This document shows positions 1-11,423 of a stretch of 64,000 nt of DNA, in pieces; the stretch's first letter is position 1; the number at the start of each line of letters is the position of its first letter. The notes under the pieces were generated by a model. The model saw only the letters and a list, made by a program, of their open reading frames with translations. It did no database searches and was not told where the DNA came from. Made by a program: the position numbers and the translations under genes. Source of the stretch: Euborellia annulipes (taxonomy: Eukaryota; Arthropoda; Insecta; Dermaptera; Anisolabididae); contig JAKCPI010021798.1 in the NCBI GenBank assembly GCA_023213315.1, positions 34,966 through 98,965 of the forward strand, written 5' to 3'.

Positions 1-366
1 TAAAATTTATTTATAGGATCAAAATGTAAATTTATACAAATACGATAATGCCCCGATTAACGAGATTAGTTTGTTAGTGAAAATTTCTTTCAAAAGTGTA
101 TAAATAGAAATTCTCCCAGGCAACAAAGACTTATTTTATCTAATTATTTATTATTATGCTATCTGAGAACCTATCTGATAATTGTTTATGGCTTCGTAAT
201 TTGTGTGAAATTTTTTATCCTCTATATCATTATTGTTAACTAGACGCGTAGCCCGCTAAAGAGGGGCTTGGCGGCGGCGGACTCTCACTCGTCTTTCCTT
301 AAACATATCCCGAAATATGTCAGACATGTTTTTTCAGATATAAAATAAATATCTGGCTCATTAAGA

Positions 367-596
367 CTTTATTTAGGAACGTTTCGGCTATGATCAACAA
401 AGCCATCTTCAGCCCTTTAAGAGTATATTTTATATTATTAACATACAAAATAGATATTGTCAATAGAAATATAATGCAGTTCATATGTATTTAGTCGAAT
501 GTATTTTTTTAATTTTTGTTACCCACAAGAGAGTATAAGAGAGCAAAGCCTTGAAGATGGCTTTGTTGATCATAGCCGAAACGTTCCTAAATAAAG
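367..596. mobile_element. Fold-back element with hammerhead-like arms
   Basis: Arms 367-412 and 551-596 are 46-nt inverted copies with one visible difference: the core CTGAAGA in the left arm read on minus, TTGAAGA in the right. Each arm carries the hammerhead-like core ending GAAACGTT. The spacer is AT-rich and non-coding. Confidence 0.6.
375..415 (-). ncRNA. Hammerhead-like ribozyme motif
   Basis: Minus strand: stem I GGG (415-413) pairs with CCU (377-375, one G-U). Core CUGAAGA (412-406), one unpaired U, stem II GGCU/AGCC, then GAAA. Self-complementary ACGU and a U at the cleavage position follow. It fits the hammerhead consensus except for the extra U before stem II; activity is untested. 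Confidence 0.4.
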
Positions 597-1369
597 AGTG
601 TTAACAAAATAGATGCTTTTTATTTATTATTGGCTGCATCCTCTTTATATCATTAATCTAATTATACAACAGCCACAATTCGTTATATATTTCTAATTAT
701 GTTTAACTTTTTAATAAGTAAAACATTTCATAAAAAAGTCTTTAAATTATAATATATTTACAATAGATAATCATTAATGATTATGTAATATAATAAAAAA
801 GATAAATCAATAATTTAATAGCAATATATGTAAAATATAAATTTATGTTTTTCTTATCTGGGTTTTAAAAATGCGATTTAGAGCAAGGCGAGTGTTGTCT
901 TGGTTATTGTATATTTCATTAAAAATGAATTATTTTAAATATTTTTAAAAAGAAAGGTGAAATCTTCAAGAGGTAGTGAAAAAAAAATGATGGACATAAT
1001 TAAAATATTAATCAAATTATCAGGGTGGAATATTGAGATCCACTCTAGGATTAATGTGTTTAAAAGAGATATGATATGCCAATTTTAATCAAATTTAAAC
1101 GCTAGATTATATGCAAAATTATATTAAAACGGGGTAGGATTAAATGAAACCCGGAAACAATGGGATTATGTAACCTACAAGATATTATGTTTCTAAAATA
1201 AAAAAATATTAAAATTTTATTAACTCATTAATATATCACGGGTTGAAAGAATAAATTAATATGGTCACAAGCAAAGATTGCCTGAATGGGCAAATTCCCA
1301 ATCCTCGAAATATGCCTATAGGCCTGCTATAGAAATATAAAATATGCTAAAAATTTTATTTAAATTGTA
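597..1369. other. AT-rich, no supported feature
   Basis: I see only AT-rich DNA without a convincing frame, splice pair or repeat structure. Confidence 0.5.
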
Positions 1370-1562
1370 ACCAAGTATTTATTAATTTAAATAAGCGAAA
1401 AATGTAGGTACCGCCGGGAGTCGCACCACGGATCTGTCGATTTACGCTCAACATGCCCTACTACTGGACCACAGTACCGCACTCGCTTATTTAAATTATG
1501 ATAGATCGCTAATATTATTATTATACTATTATTTTATTATTAATTAATAAATACTTGGTTAT
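1370..1562. repeat. Inverted repeat enclosing a tRNA-like sequence
   Basis: The arms AACCAAGTATTTATTAA near 1372 and its complement near 1542-1560, plus AATAAGCGA / TCGCTTATT immediately around the tRNA-like core, form a fold-back structure. Confidence 0.45.
1407..1480 (-). repeat. tRNA-like sequence (SINE head or tRNA pseudogene)
   Basis: On the minus strand an A-box-like GTGGTCCAGTAGTAGGGC is followed 30-40 bases later by a B-box-like GGTGCGACTCC. The two ends do not form a clean 7-bp acceptor stem, so it is a tRNA-derived repeat rather than a functional tRNA gene. Confidence 0.5.
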
Positions 1563-1593
1563 ATGTTTTTCATAATTACTTCATGGACCAACA

Positions 1594-1841
1594 CATGGGC
1601 GTAGCCAGACATCTTGTCAGGGGGGGGCAACCCCTCATTAGGCCGAGAGGGGGGGGGGGTTTGCAATTAATATATACAATTATTTATTTAAACAAAAAAA
1701 ATTAAATTAATATAGTGGATTGGGGCGTTAAAAAAAAATTCCCAATGGGAAAAATATATTGTTTTTTTTTTTTTTTTTAATTTTTAGGACAAGCCAGGGG
1801 GGGGGCAACGGCCCCCCTGCCTCCCCCTGGCTACGCCCATG
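1594..1841. mobile_element. hAT-type MITE, CATGGGCGTAGCCAG termini
   Basis: Terminal inverted repeats CATGGGCGTAGCCAG / CTGGCTACGCCCATG are flanked by a perfect 8-bp duplication GACCAACA (1586-1593 and 1842-1849). It holds internal G-runs, C-runs and AT-rich DNA and no frame. Confidence 0.8.
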
Positions 1842-2552
1842 GACCAACACATGATATATATAATTCTTTATTTATTTAAATTGATTTTATTTTAAAAAAG
1901 TAAAAAATAACCTGGGGAATTTGTCAAGAGTGACTTTAATTGTGGTTAGAGTAGTATGATTAATATTCTTTTTAATAAAATATTATAGTTTCATACAGGG
2001 CCAGTCCCCCCTCCCCCCAACCTCCGAAATCACCTATAAAAATAATCAATTAAAAAAAAGTCAAAATATAGAGAGAGAGAAACATAGTGTTAAAAATTTA
2101 AACGAAGTTAGAAATTATATTTTTTAATAAGGGGGGAAGGGTTCGTCGTAGCATCTCTCCCGAAAAATTTAGTTACGTCAATAAAGTCGATAATTAATGA
2201 GATTCTAAATTCATTTACTTTTACCTTCATTACAAATTATTCATTCCTTATATTATTTAAAATAAGTCAGTAAATATTTAAATACGAGAAATCTGTTTCA
2301 AATATTTATCTTTAAATTTTCAGACTATATTAATATTAATAAAAAGTAAAAATGTAAAAAAAAAAAAATAAGAAAGCATCTCAAGGACGTGATTGCAATA
2401 AGTTATAATTGGCACCGATAGGAACGGTAAGCAAGTGACAAGGCGAAAAAGATTTTGGAATGCAAAATTTCAACATCATTTTTATTTATTATTCTCTTTT
2501 CACTTTAATTATTTGCGGTAGATTTCGTAGTCAGTGAACAAACACAGAATTT

Positions 2553-3151
2553 AAAAATCTGGTGTGATGGTCGCACAGTACCAAGGTAAGAGAAAGTTGT
2601 GTGCTTATCACACCAGATTTTTTTGTGTCAACATATATTTAGTTTCCGCCAATATATTAAAATTCAATTTAAAAGTATGGGAAAATATTTATATTTTGTT
2701 ACCATGGCAACCATTTCTTCTATCTTTCCTATGAAACACAAGAGTAAAGTGGCCTTCAGAAGATTTCAATCGCAAAATGAGAATATACATTTTAAAGAGC
2801 ATCTAAAAAATAATTGATTTTTGAATTTTAATCAAAATCGATGGAGCGAATTTCGAGAAAATCGAAAAAAACTGAAAAAGTACATCAGTAAAGTACTACT
2901 AGTTTTGACCGATTTTGTTTAAATGCTTATTTTCACACACTAGGGGGGTGCTTAACTTAAATATAAAATTTCAACCTCGTACACACACACAGACAGACCA
3001 TGTCGCGAAAACCACTTTTTTGGATTCAGGGGACCTCAAAACGTGTATATCCATCAAAATCTCGACATCGAATTTGTGACATGGATCCAATACTTTCTCT
3101 CTATATATTACATATATACATAGGTAAAAGAAAGTAAAAAAAATTTGTGTT
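2553..3151 (+). repeat. Repeat C copy 1
   Basis: A nearly full copy. It starts with the AATCTGGTGTGA hairpin, has the internal GTACTAGT-like segment, and ends in an AATACTTTCTC / GGTAAAAGAAAGT hairpin. Open frames inside it recur in other copies and are part of the repeat. Confidence 0.7.
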
Positions 3152-4518
3152 TTTCCATATTGCAACTTGAGTTTTGTTTCAGAAGCGACACCTCTACTCC
3201 TCTTCCAAGGGATAGGGACTGATTTTAGAGAGTTGCTATAATCTAATTTCATGACAATATTTTGGATTCAAATTAATATTCATTATTACCTTGAAATTTA
3301 AATTCCAAAATAAACTGGTTCTGATATGAATAAACAAGTTGTCAAAGAAATTAATTAAATTAAAGTAACTAGTCTCATGTTGTGATTCATTCTGAAAATA
3401 GCGCAATGAATTTATTCAATAAAGGAATTTTCCTCCCTTAAATATTATAGAGATACAACTGTATATAAATTCTCCCGTTTCTCCTTGCTAAGAGACATAT
3501 GCATTTATATAAGAATAAATATATAGGCCTATATATATATTTTTTTTTATGAGGTGGGGGTCGAATTTATATCTGAAGTTTCATTATATTGTGACTAAAT
3601 ATATATGTATATGTCAATATATTGTGGCTCGCTTGCGGCGGACCCTCGCCTTTCCTATAGTTGTCCTTTTTATTATTTCGTAAATCATAATTTAGTACCG
3701 GTAGTATTTTTTTTTTTATTTTGTCCGGTCTTTAGTTTTGATAAATGTCCGTCCCTAATCCATGGATTAGGGAATCTTGAGAGTATTATACTGCAGTATA
3801 ATACTCTCAAGATTTAGACAATTATAATACACTATTTAAAACAAAAAATATTTTTCTACTGAATAATATTTTTCATGAAAATGCTGATAATTAAATGAAA
3901 ACAATAGGTTATGTAATTTGAGTATGTAAAATTATGAATATAATAAAATATAAAAGCCTATTAAGACATTTTATAAAAGTGATTCATTCATTCAATCAGA
4001 TATGTTAAGCTCCGATGTGTCATTTCAATCGATCAAATGGGAATTGAAAGATATTTTATCTATATCCGAGATATATTCTACCTATAAATAAAGCAGGTTG
4101 AAGTAAAACAGAATGGCACAGGAAATTTATTATTATTTTTCACTCTTTTCGGTGGTTTTACTGTGTGCTTGTATCATGATGGCATGAGATTTTAAATTAA
4201 ATTATGCCTCCTTGATGTGAGTAGCAGTTGATAAGAACCGAGCAGCTCAAAAGCCGGTTGCTTCATTTCTAATTAACTAGCTATCCCTTATTTTATCAAA
4301 GAGAAAGTTTATAGTTTACAAATGTACGGTCTATTGTGATTGTATATCTAAAGAGTAAATTCTAATAAGATTATAATTATGATTATTAATTTTTATTTTT
4401 CATATTTATAGTGATATTTTATTATTCATTTAATATTTATTTTAGATAATTTTAATTTTTAACAATTTTTATGTGTTTTCTTTATTAATGCAATTGTTGT
4501 TTTCAGCTGGGAACCGTA
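3152..4518. other. Intergenic or intronic, no gene seen
   Basis: AT-rich. The only structure noted is a short palindrome at 3775-3812 (CTTGAGAGTATTATACTGCA and complement). Confidence 0.45.
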
Positions 4519-4700
4519 GTTGAGGACGATAAGGAGAATAAAAACCAGCCCTCGTTTTCTCTCTCACCACTTCATTTATTTGCAAATATTCATATATGCA
4601 CTGAGGATGGCCCCTGTATAGGAGCCGAAATATTTGCAAATAAATGAAGTGGTGAGAGAGAAAACGAGGGCTGGTTTTTATTCTCCTTATCGTCCTCAAC
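4519..4700. mobile_element. Perfect 72-bp inverted repeat with hammerhead-like loop
   Basis: Left arm 4519-4590 and right arm 4629-4700 are exact reverse complements. The 38-nt loop carries the hammerhead core. No target duplication is visible. The perfect arms suggest a very recent origin or strong selection or conversion. Confidence 0.75.
4597..4638 (+). ncRNA. Hammerhead-like ribozyme motif (best copy)
   Basis: Stem I UGCA 4597-4600 pairs with UGCA 4635-4638. The core CUGAGGA is at 4601-4607, with one unpaired U. Stem II GGC.CCU / AGG.GCC (4609-4626) has a single C-A mismatch and a GUAU loop. GAAA is at 4627-4630, self-complementary AUAU at 4630-4633, and U4634 is at the cleavage position. 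All conserved hammerhead residues are present apart from the added U. Confidence 0.5.
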
Positions 4701-4904
4701 TTTTCTTTATTAAGTTGCTACTTTTACAAAACTTGCCTTCGCATTGCCATCTAGCAAGTCTAATTGAAATTAAGGCGCCTGCTAGAGCTTAGGCTGCAAC
4801 ACTAATGATTTCTAATATTTGAATTTTTCTTTGGAAGTGTAATCGGGTTTTGAGTTCATACGCCATTGTCCCAGATTATTGTGGTACAGAGAGAAGAAAT
4901 TAGT

Positions 4905-5145
4905 TTTTTTTTTTGGGACTGGGGTCCTGAGTTCGGTTCCAGTCCCAAGTGAGAAAAATTTATTTCAATTGAAATAACTACGAATTATTTAAAATAAACA
5001 GATTCTCGAAATTCTCGTGGACTGAATTGAACTTATCACATCCGTATATGTTAATCTAAACTCCTGGTGAGTTCATTATTAATAGAAATGAAGTCTAAAA
5101 GGCTTTAGTTGCCGAAAAAGATCTTAAAACAAATTTAAAAAAAAA
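4905..5145 (+). mobile_element. SINE-A copy (head truncated)
   Basis: B-box-like GAGTTCGGTTCC, body with GAGAAAAATTTATTTCA, and tail GGCTTTAGTTGCCGAAAAAG ending in an A-tract near 5145. Shared with copies at 16.5, 26.1 and 30.6 kb. Confidence 0.6.
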
Positions 5146-5458
5146 GCCGTAACTGTGCAGTGAGTCCTCCCCTGGCAAGGACCTCTGCCACCATGGATGT
5201 CCCCCCCCCCCAATCAGCTCGTAAGCCAAGTTTTTCAAGTCCGAAAATTCAATTTTTGAGCTAACTTGTAAGCCTACGAAACGCTGTTAAAACATTTTCT
5301 CTTTTGAGTGCCCAAGTGGCGAAAATATATTTCCATTCTTTGCTATTGATCTTTTCTAGCCAATTAATTTGTTTCCCGGGTATTTAAATGTATGTGTTTA
5401 TTAAAGTTTCAAACGCCTTTTCTCGAATTGTTGAATTTCGGGCTTTCGCCAGTATGAT

Positions 5459-5515
5459 ATGTCGACACAAAAATCTGGTGCGACCGGTCATACCAGACTT
5501 TTTTGTTTCTTTGTT
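5459..5515. repeat. Repeat C end fragment
   Basis: Matches the terminal hairpin of repeat C (GTCGACACAAAAATCTGG and its inverted half). Confidence 0.5.
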
Positions 5516-5519
5516 GATA

Positions 5520-6660
5520 TAGCCTATATATTTTTTGACTGACCCTTTGTTGGTAAGTTTGCCCTACTCCTTCCCCCCCCCCCCGCTGATTATAAGCTAG
5601 CGCCGTCACTGTAACTGTGCGAGAGAAAAAAAAAATTGATAAAAATTTAAAATTCTAAGATTCGACCCAAGATCTGGATTTTAATTTAGTTTCAATTTTT
5701 CAAAATGGGATCGGATTGGGGATCGTGATCTTTTCATTTGCCGGATCTGCGGATTGGATCGCGATCCTTTTTTTTTTTGTGGATTTTTGCCAATCCCTAT
5801 ACCCATTTCAAATTAAAAAGTTTCCGCTTGGTGGTGGCTTTTCGAATTTATGTCTTCTATACACTTTCTTCGTTGAATGATAAACATGTAGTAAAAATTA
5901 ATTGAAAATATTTTTTTTTTTTTTTTTTTTCATTATAACCAGTATTCAATTTTTTGCACGCTTTTTTATTTCTCGCCTGAGAGATTCTCGATTTCTTTCC
6001 CTAACCAGGAAATTAATGTAACATAAATTAGATTTTTTTGATTTCATCTTTTTAAGATTTTTTTTTTTTATTTTATTTTAATCTTGGTTATAATTCTCAT
6101 TTCAATTTCTTTAATCAGATGCTCCGCTTTAAATTAAATTCTACTGTATTCCACTTATTGGTGATTTCGTTTATACGATATACAAATAACTTCTTAATTG
6201 GACACTCCTTTTGAAGAACTTTTAATTTAACAAGACAGATTTAAACTTTTTTTTTTTTTATTAATTAATTATTCTCTCTCTGTGTATAAAACAATTCTTT
6301 TGTGTTAATGACCCCATAGGAGATGGAAAATAAAAATGTATTTTTGTTGAGGTGGTATAATGGCTTGATTTTTAAAGAGGCTTTTAATTTTTCATCACAA
6401 AGATATATTAATATGATGTTTAATGAATTTTAATGGAAAAAAAAACTCGACTTAATAGAATATAATTTTAACCAACTTGAAATACGTATAAAAAGAGAAA
6501 TTTTTCAACTTATTAAAATTTTTTTTTAGAAGTTATTTTTTTATATTATTTTTTTTTTTTTTTATGAAATAAAAATCCGTAACCGTAAAATATAGAATCA
6601 TGAGAGAAGGGGGGAAAGTTTGTATTTATCTTAGGTTTAATTCTCAAATTGTTTAATAGC
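5520..6660. other. AT-rich with many T-tracts
   Basis: No supported gene. A GGATC-rich patch at 5690-5790 (GATCGGATTGGGGATCGTGA) looks like a degenerate repeat. Confidence 0.4.
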
Positions 6661-6810
6661 AGCAGCTGAGAGTCTGAGAAACGAAAATTTTTTTTTAATC
6701 TCACATTATGCTTCCTAGATCGTTTTTATTTACCTATTTTTGATTTTGATTTCGTATATCAGAACTATTATGGCCAAAATTTTAGCAAAAGGGAAGGAGC
6801 CATCGCCACC

Positions 6811-6914
6811 ATGGGGCTGCCAAAATGCTACAAGTATGATGCTTCTACAGCAAACCGAACGACCCGTGGCTCAATGGCTTATCAACTTAGCAAGAAGAAT
6901 CGAACAACAAGAAG
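6811..6914 (+). CDS. Candidate first coding exon with optimal Kozak context
   Basis: The ATG at 6811 sits in GCCACCATGG, an optimal translation-start context, inside a short GC-rich island. The frame gives 34 residues (starting MGLPKCYKYDAS and containing SMAYQLSKKNRTTR) and ends at a strong donor AAG|GTACGT in phase 2. The start is not hydrophobic, so this is not a signal peptide. The frame is open upstream to 6670 without another Met, so 6811 is the natural start. Two plus-strand acceptors downstream accept phase 2: the one before 11387, which would give a short peptide ending at 11414 just upstream of the secreted-protein ATG, and the one before 23580, which gives a Cys/Lys-rich C terminus. 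Protein family not recognised. Confidence 0.42.
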
Positions 6915-7432
6915 GTACGTAACCTATTATTCTATCTTATCTTGGAAGTATGGTAAAACCCCACCAATTTATTTTACTATTCACTTGTGAAATAAGGCTT
7001 ATATAAATGACCCACTGAAAACTTTGAATATTAATTTAACAGAAGATAGTTTTAAAAAAAAATTTAATCTTCTTCATAAAATTAAATAAATATTTATATT
7101 TCTGTAAAGGGCTTAGAATAGCTAACAGAAATGTAAAGTTGCATGTTCTCAGATAATAGGTCAAGTTAACGAGAAAAAAAAAAAAAAAACAAGACTAAGA
7201 AGCAGATTGGACATCAAAGGATTCGATAGCAGACTGCTTATCTTCCTCAGCAAATGGTTTGATTATTTAAGTAAAGAAAAAAATTATAAAATTTTTAGTC
7301 AACTAGCCGCGCCGACCGCCTTGGGCTTCTAGACAGGGGACTTCGCCCCCCTGGACCCCCCCTCGTATAAATGCAAAGAATATATATTTAAATATTTCTA
7401 TTGAGGTATGTCTTTGTGGCTGGAAGTATTTC

Positions 7433-7706
7433 TAAGGCGGAGTCAAAAAAAAATTGCAAGACATATGCAGCCAAAATTATTTCTTTTATTATGCCGTTTC
7501 AGACTGACGTTTCAGCCACTGGTATAGGCCATCTTCAGAGCCGGAGGCGAGAATAAATGAAAATTAAAAATTTCAGCAACACACATTCGCATGGACGGAG
7601 AGCTCATAGAACAACGAAAGAATGAGAATAATAACGAAAGAATAATAAAAGAAATAATTTTGGCTGCATATGTCTTGCAATTTTTTTTTTTTTTGACTCC
7701 GCCTTA
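7433..7706. mobile_element. Fold-back element with hammerhead-like core and 8-bp duplication
   Basis: Termini TAAGGCGGAGTC / GACTCCGCCTTA open inverted arms of about 60 bp, flanked by AGTATTTC (7425-7432) and AATATTTC (7707-7714), 7 of 8 identical. The interior holds the hammerhead-like motif. Confidence 0.65.
7502..7542 (-). ncRNA. Hammerhead-like ribozyme motif
   Basis: Minus strand: stem I GGCU (7542-7539) pairs with AGUC (7505-7502, one G-U). CUGAAGA is at 7538-7532 and GAAACGUC at 7513-7506. Stem II is degraded to about three pairs (GCC/GGC), so this copy may be inactive. Confidence 0.35.
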
Positions 7707-8111
7707 AATATTTCTCTATACATTTCCTATGGGAGAAATAGTAACTTTAAGAATTAATAACTCAAAAAGTCTTAAGAATTTCGGGATGAAAATAATTTCC
7801 TATAATCCCTAGAAGGTCCTCTTTATGCATATAAAATTTCATTTCAAAATTCCAAAGAGAATTTACCTAAATAAAGCATGACAGACAGATAGACAGACGG
7901 ACATTTGCGAATTATATATATAGATTAATATACTACCTACGCCTTATGCGTTTATCGACATCTGAGGCTATTTAGAACAAGTCCTTAATTATTACTGCTA
8001 AGACACATGACATTCTATATTTTAAATTAATTAATAATTTTTTTATAAACGCAATTGTATAGCTGTGATATATATTAATAGGAAAGTTTCATCACGTGAA
8101 AAATGAAGTTT

Positions 8112-8460
8112 TTTCTTTATATAAATATTCAATTTGCACAGCTGGCATTTTCGTTCCTTGTTTGAACCATCTTCAGAGCGGGCAAGAAGTCTATGAATGT
8201 GTCATAGTGGATTTTATACATTGTCTGAACCATAACTTTATATAATAATAAATATATACACATATACAGTATACGATAAACCAGGTAACAAATGAATGAA
8301 TGACATTTGTCACCTGGACACATGTAACATGTATATAATTTTATTAAATAAAGGTAAGGTTCAGACAAAGTATAAAATTCACTATAACACACTCATAAAG
8401 ACCTGTTGCCAGCACTGAAGATGGTTACCCAAACGTCAGTTAATTGAATAAATATATAAA
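8112..8460. mobile_element. Fold-back element, degraded hammerhead-like motifs
   Basis: Inverted CTGAAGATGGTT cores (8164-8176 minus, 8415-8426 plus) lie within arms related to the 54.5-kb element (AATTNAATAAATA ends, GTCATAGTGGA segment). Both copies have core changes. Confidence 0.5.
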
Positions 8461-9559
8461 GAATAAAAAACTAGAGCTGCATTCTATTAATAAAAATTTA
8501 TTTGATTACATAAATCGCTATCTATAAAATTTTTTTATTATCCCATATTTGCATTTTAAGAGGTCAAATTCAATTCCAATAAATATATACAGAAGATAAA
8601 TATTACAATACACGTTTAGGTGTACTCGACAGTGGAATAAGCAAAGTGATAGAAGAGCATTCGTGTATAAAATTCCATCTGTGAAACTTTGAAAAGGAAA
8701 GCATAGGGGGCATCAACTTCTAAAAGAAATAGGAAAAGCTTAAAAAGAAAAAAAAAATCTTGAATTTCCTTACGTTACGCGTCTGCTACCCTTGGGAATC
8801 AATATTTCATCACCGTTATATTGATAGAAAGATGAATAAATGACCTTGTCATAGATATGGTGCCTGACATTTATAATGACTACCTTTTAATGTTCCTTTC
8901 TTATAAGGAGTATATTAATTGCAACCAGTTATTCTGACCACTTAAAATTTATAATATTTTAAATAATGGACATCTAATTGAAAATAAAATTTGTTTTGAC
9001 CGGTCATTCATTTCTACATATCAAAATGCAATAGAAATTACAAAACTAAATTTTAAATTTTATCGCAAGTCTTTTATTTTTATAAAAAGAAAAAAAAAAC
9101 AGTAAAAAAATAAGGAGATTAAATGAAAAGCGGGGTCCCCACAATTAATAACCTAAAATCTAAATGGGCCCTGTTGCCGAAGAAGATTAAAAAAATAAAA
9201 AATAAAAAATAAATAAATAAAAGGCTAAAACGAACAAGAAAAAAAATCAATAACCATTAGGGGAGGGCTCTAGGGGGAGGGGGGGCAATATTTTTTTCTT
9301 GAATAGTGGGTGGGCAAAGTTGTGCGCTCGGCTTAGTCTGACCCTTTATCTTGATTAATCTTTTTCTCCATAAAATTTGCAATTATTACATTATTGAGTT
9401 TGTATTTTACCAACAAATGTGCTTTAGCAAACTCACGAGAAAAAACATAATCATCTACATTTGTATTTAAAATACTTATAACTTGACACTAGTTAATATA
9501 TATACTGTATATATATATAATAGCGAAGTGTCAGTCCGTCAGTACATCTGTCCTTTTGT

Positions 9560-10170
9560 CACGCTCTGTTTGACAAGCTTCCCGTTGGAATTTTGAAACG
9601 AAATTTTGCAGTCTTATAGAGGAAGTTTTGGAGAGTTTAGGAAAAATACTCGGACTAGTATAGTAAGTACAGTATTAATATTATATCAAATTACAAATAA
9701 ACATCAACGCCTGTTTTAGGAAGAATGCAACCAGAAATGCTAGTCTGATGAAAGATAAAACGCACACAACTTCTCGCGTAATATCCCGCCAATCCAGTTT
9801 CAAAACTAAAGAAAATTATTGGGAAAAAAACCCTGTGATTCTTTATTAATTTGCAACTGAGAGGAAATAGTCCCTTTAATAACCGGAAACATCCGTGAAT
9901 AAAGAAAAAATCAATCGGAAATCCGGACTTCCCCAAAACTTTCTCATATATTCTTTTGGAATTATATGTGTGTATGTGAACACGATTGCTTAAAAACCAG
10001 AGCAGCCAGATCGATGAAATTTGGTATATATTCCTTGCACTAAAATTGTAGATTTCTATCAATTTTTGGAGTAAATACTTCAGAAACTATTCAGTTTACA
10101 AAAAAATGTCAAAGAATAAAAGCTTTTTAAAATAGGGTAATTTATCATAATATGACAAAAAAATTGAAAT
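9560..10170. repeat. Dispersed repeat D copy
   Basis: Shares GAAACTATTCAGTTT, AAGAATAAAA and TAATTTATCATAATAT blocks with 29280-29470. A minus-strand frame at 9691-10062 lies in it, but its low-complexity hydrophobic product shows no recognisable domain. Confidence 0.4.
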
Positions 10171-10186
10171 TAGTAAGTTAGGCCTA

Positions 10187-10375
10187 AATAAATAAACAGT
10201 TTCGTTTTTAATTGGATAAGCCAATCTTCAGTTCAATTATTGAGAATATGACAACTCCACAATTTGATTCAATGCTCTGTCATTTGAGTTCATACTCTCA
10301 ACTATTTGACTGAAGATAGTCTTATCTAATTAAAGACGAGAGACGACTCTGTTTCCTAATAAGAGTTTCATTTCG
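10187..10375. mobile_element. Fold-back element with degraded hammerhead-like cores
   Basis: Inverted ACTGAAGAT cores (minus near 10232-10222, plus near 10310-10320) with AATTGGATAAG / CTTATCTAATT arms. Confidence 0.45.
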
Positions 10376-11423
10376 TGGAGACTAATTACCTGGCTGCCTG
10401 CTCCTTTCAACCACTAGAATTATTTAGTGTATCAGCTCCGACTATTCGACTATTAATTTTGAAAATTTGTTTCTAGACAGCAAAGTTAACAGAATACGCC
10501 GCTGTATGTTTCTTAGAATAAATTATAATTCGCTCGGTGATAATTTTTAAATGCTGTAATTTTTTTTTTTTAAATAAAATTGCAGCTAAAATAATTACCT
10601 CCTCATTAGTTTTTATATCACCTCTTTTTGCGAAGGAATTTAAAACGCCTCATTTTTTAGTTTGTTTATATTTTTATTCTACAGTAGGCGTGTATTAGGA
10701 TTCTCAGTACCCACTTCATTTTTTTCCAGCCAACAGGTTTAGCAAGTTTAATGTTTTGACTTTGTATTGAACAAACTTGTTCTAGACAATGAAAAAAAAT
10801 AATAATTTTGTTTTTCCTTGTTTTTCACCTTTCTATAATTCAATAATAAAATGAATTTATAGTATTATTAAAGTTTTAATTGCATGAATTTTTTTTTCCA
10901 ATTCTTGACCTATGTTAATTTATATTTTATTGTTTCGTGTCTCTATTTACGGAATGTATTAGCATACAGTAAGAATCACACAATCTTTTAATAAAAAAAA
11001 CAAATGGAAAAAAAATTTTATTATTGATGAAAAACCGCAAAATAAAAACAACAGAGTTTTAAAAAATTTTATTGAAAGCGCCACTGTCTCTCGCTTACGC
11101 CAAAAATTTCGCCCCTCACCCCTTTCCTAATAACCAAATTCTGGGACTGCCATTGTGTTTTTTACAGTTCTTTGCAATGAGTTGAAAATGGTGTAATTTT
11201 AAAATGACGAATATTAAAATAAAAAGGTTACAAAGATTATCTATCTAACAATGGATTTACTTTGAGATTTTAATTAAAGGTAATAAATATACCTCTCTGT
11301 TCAGTCATTAGTGCTAGAACTGACACGTTGTGGTTACAAATTTAATGGGAATAACATTGAGGTGGATTTCCTTTTTCTTTCTCAGGAGTAAGCATCTCAA
11401 AAAGAGTTGGATAATTTTTTGCC

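Larger units (their letters stand above)
7300..7920. repeat. Dispersed repeat E copy, interrupted
   Basis: Starts with a GC-rich GCCGCGCCGACCGCCTTGGG-type block and continues as AATATTTCTCTATACATTTCC and TTTAAGAATTAATAACTCAA, also found at 57.54-58.0 kb. A fold-back element (7433-7706) is inserted in it. Confidence 0.55.

Noticed and set aside
1407..1480. Functional tRNA gene
   Set aside because: The ends do not pair as an acceptor stem and the arms are irregular.
9691..10062. 123-codon minus-strand frame
   Set aside because: It overlaps dispersed repeat D, is Phe/Ile-rich and has no domain or splice support.
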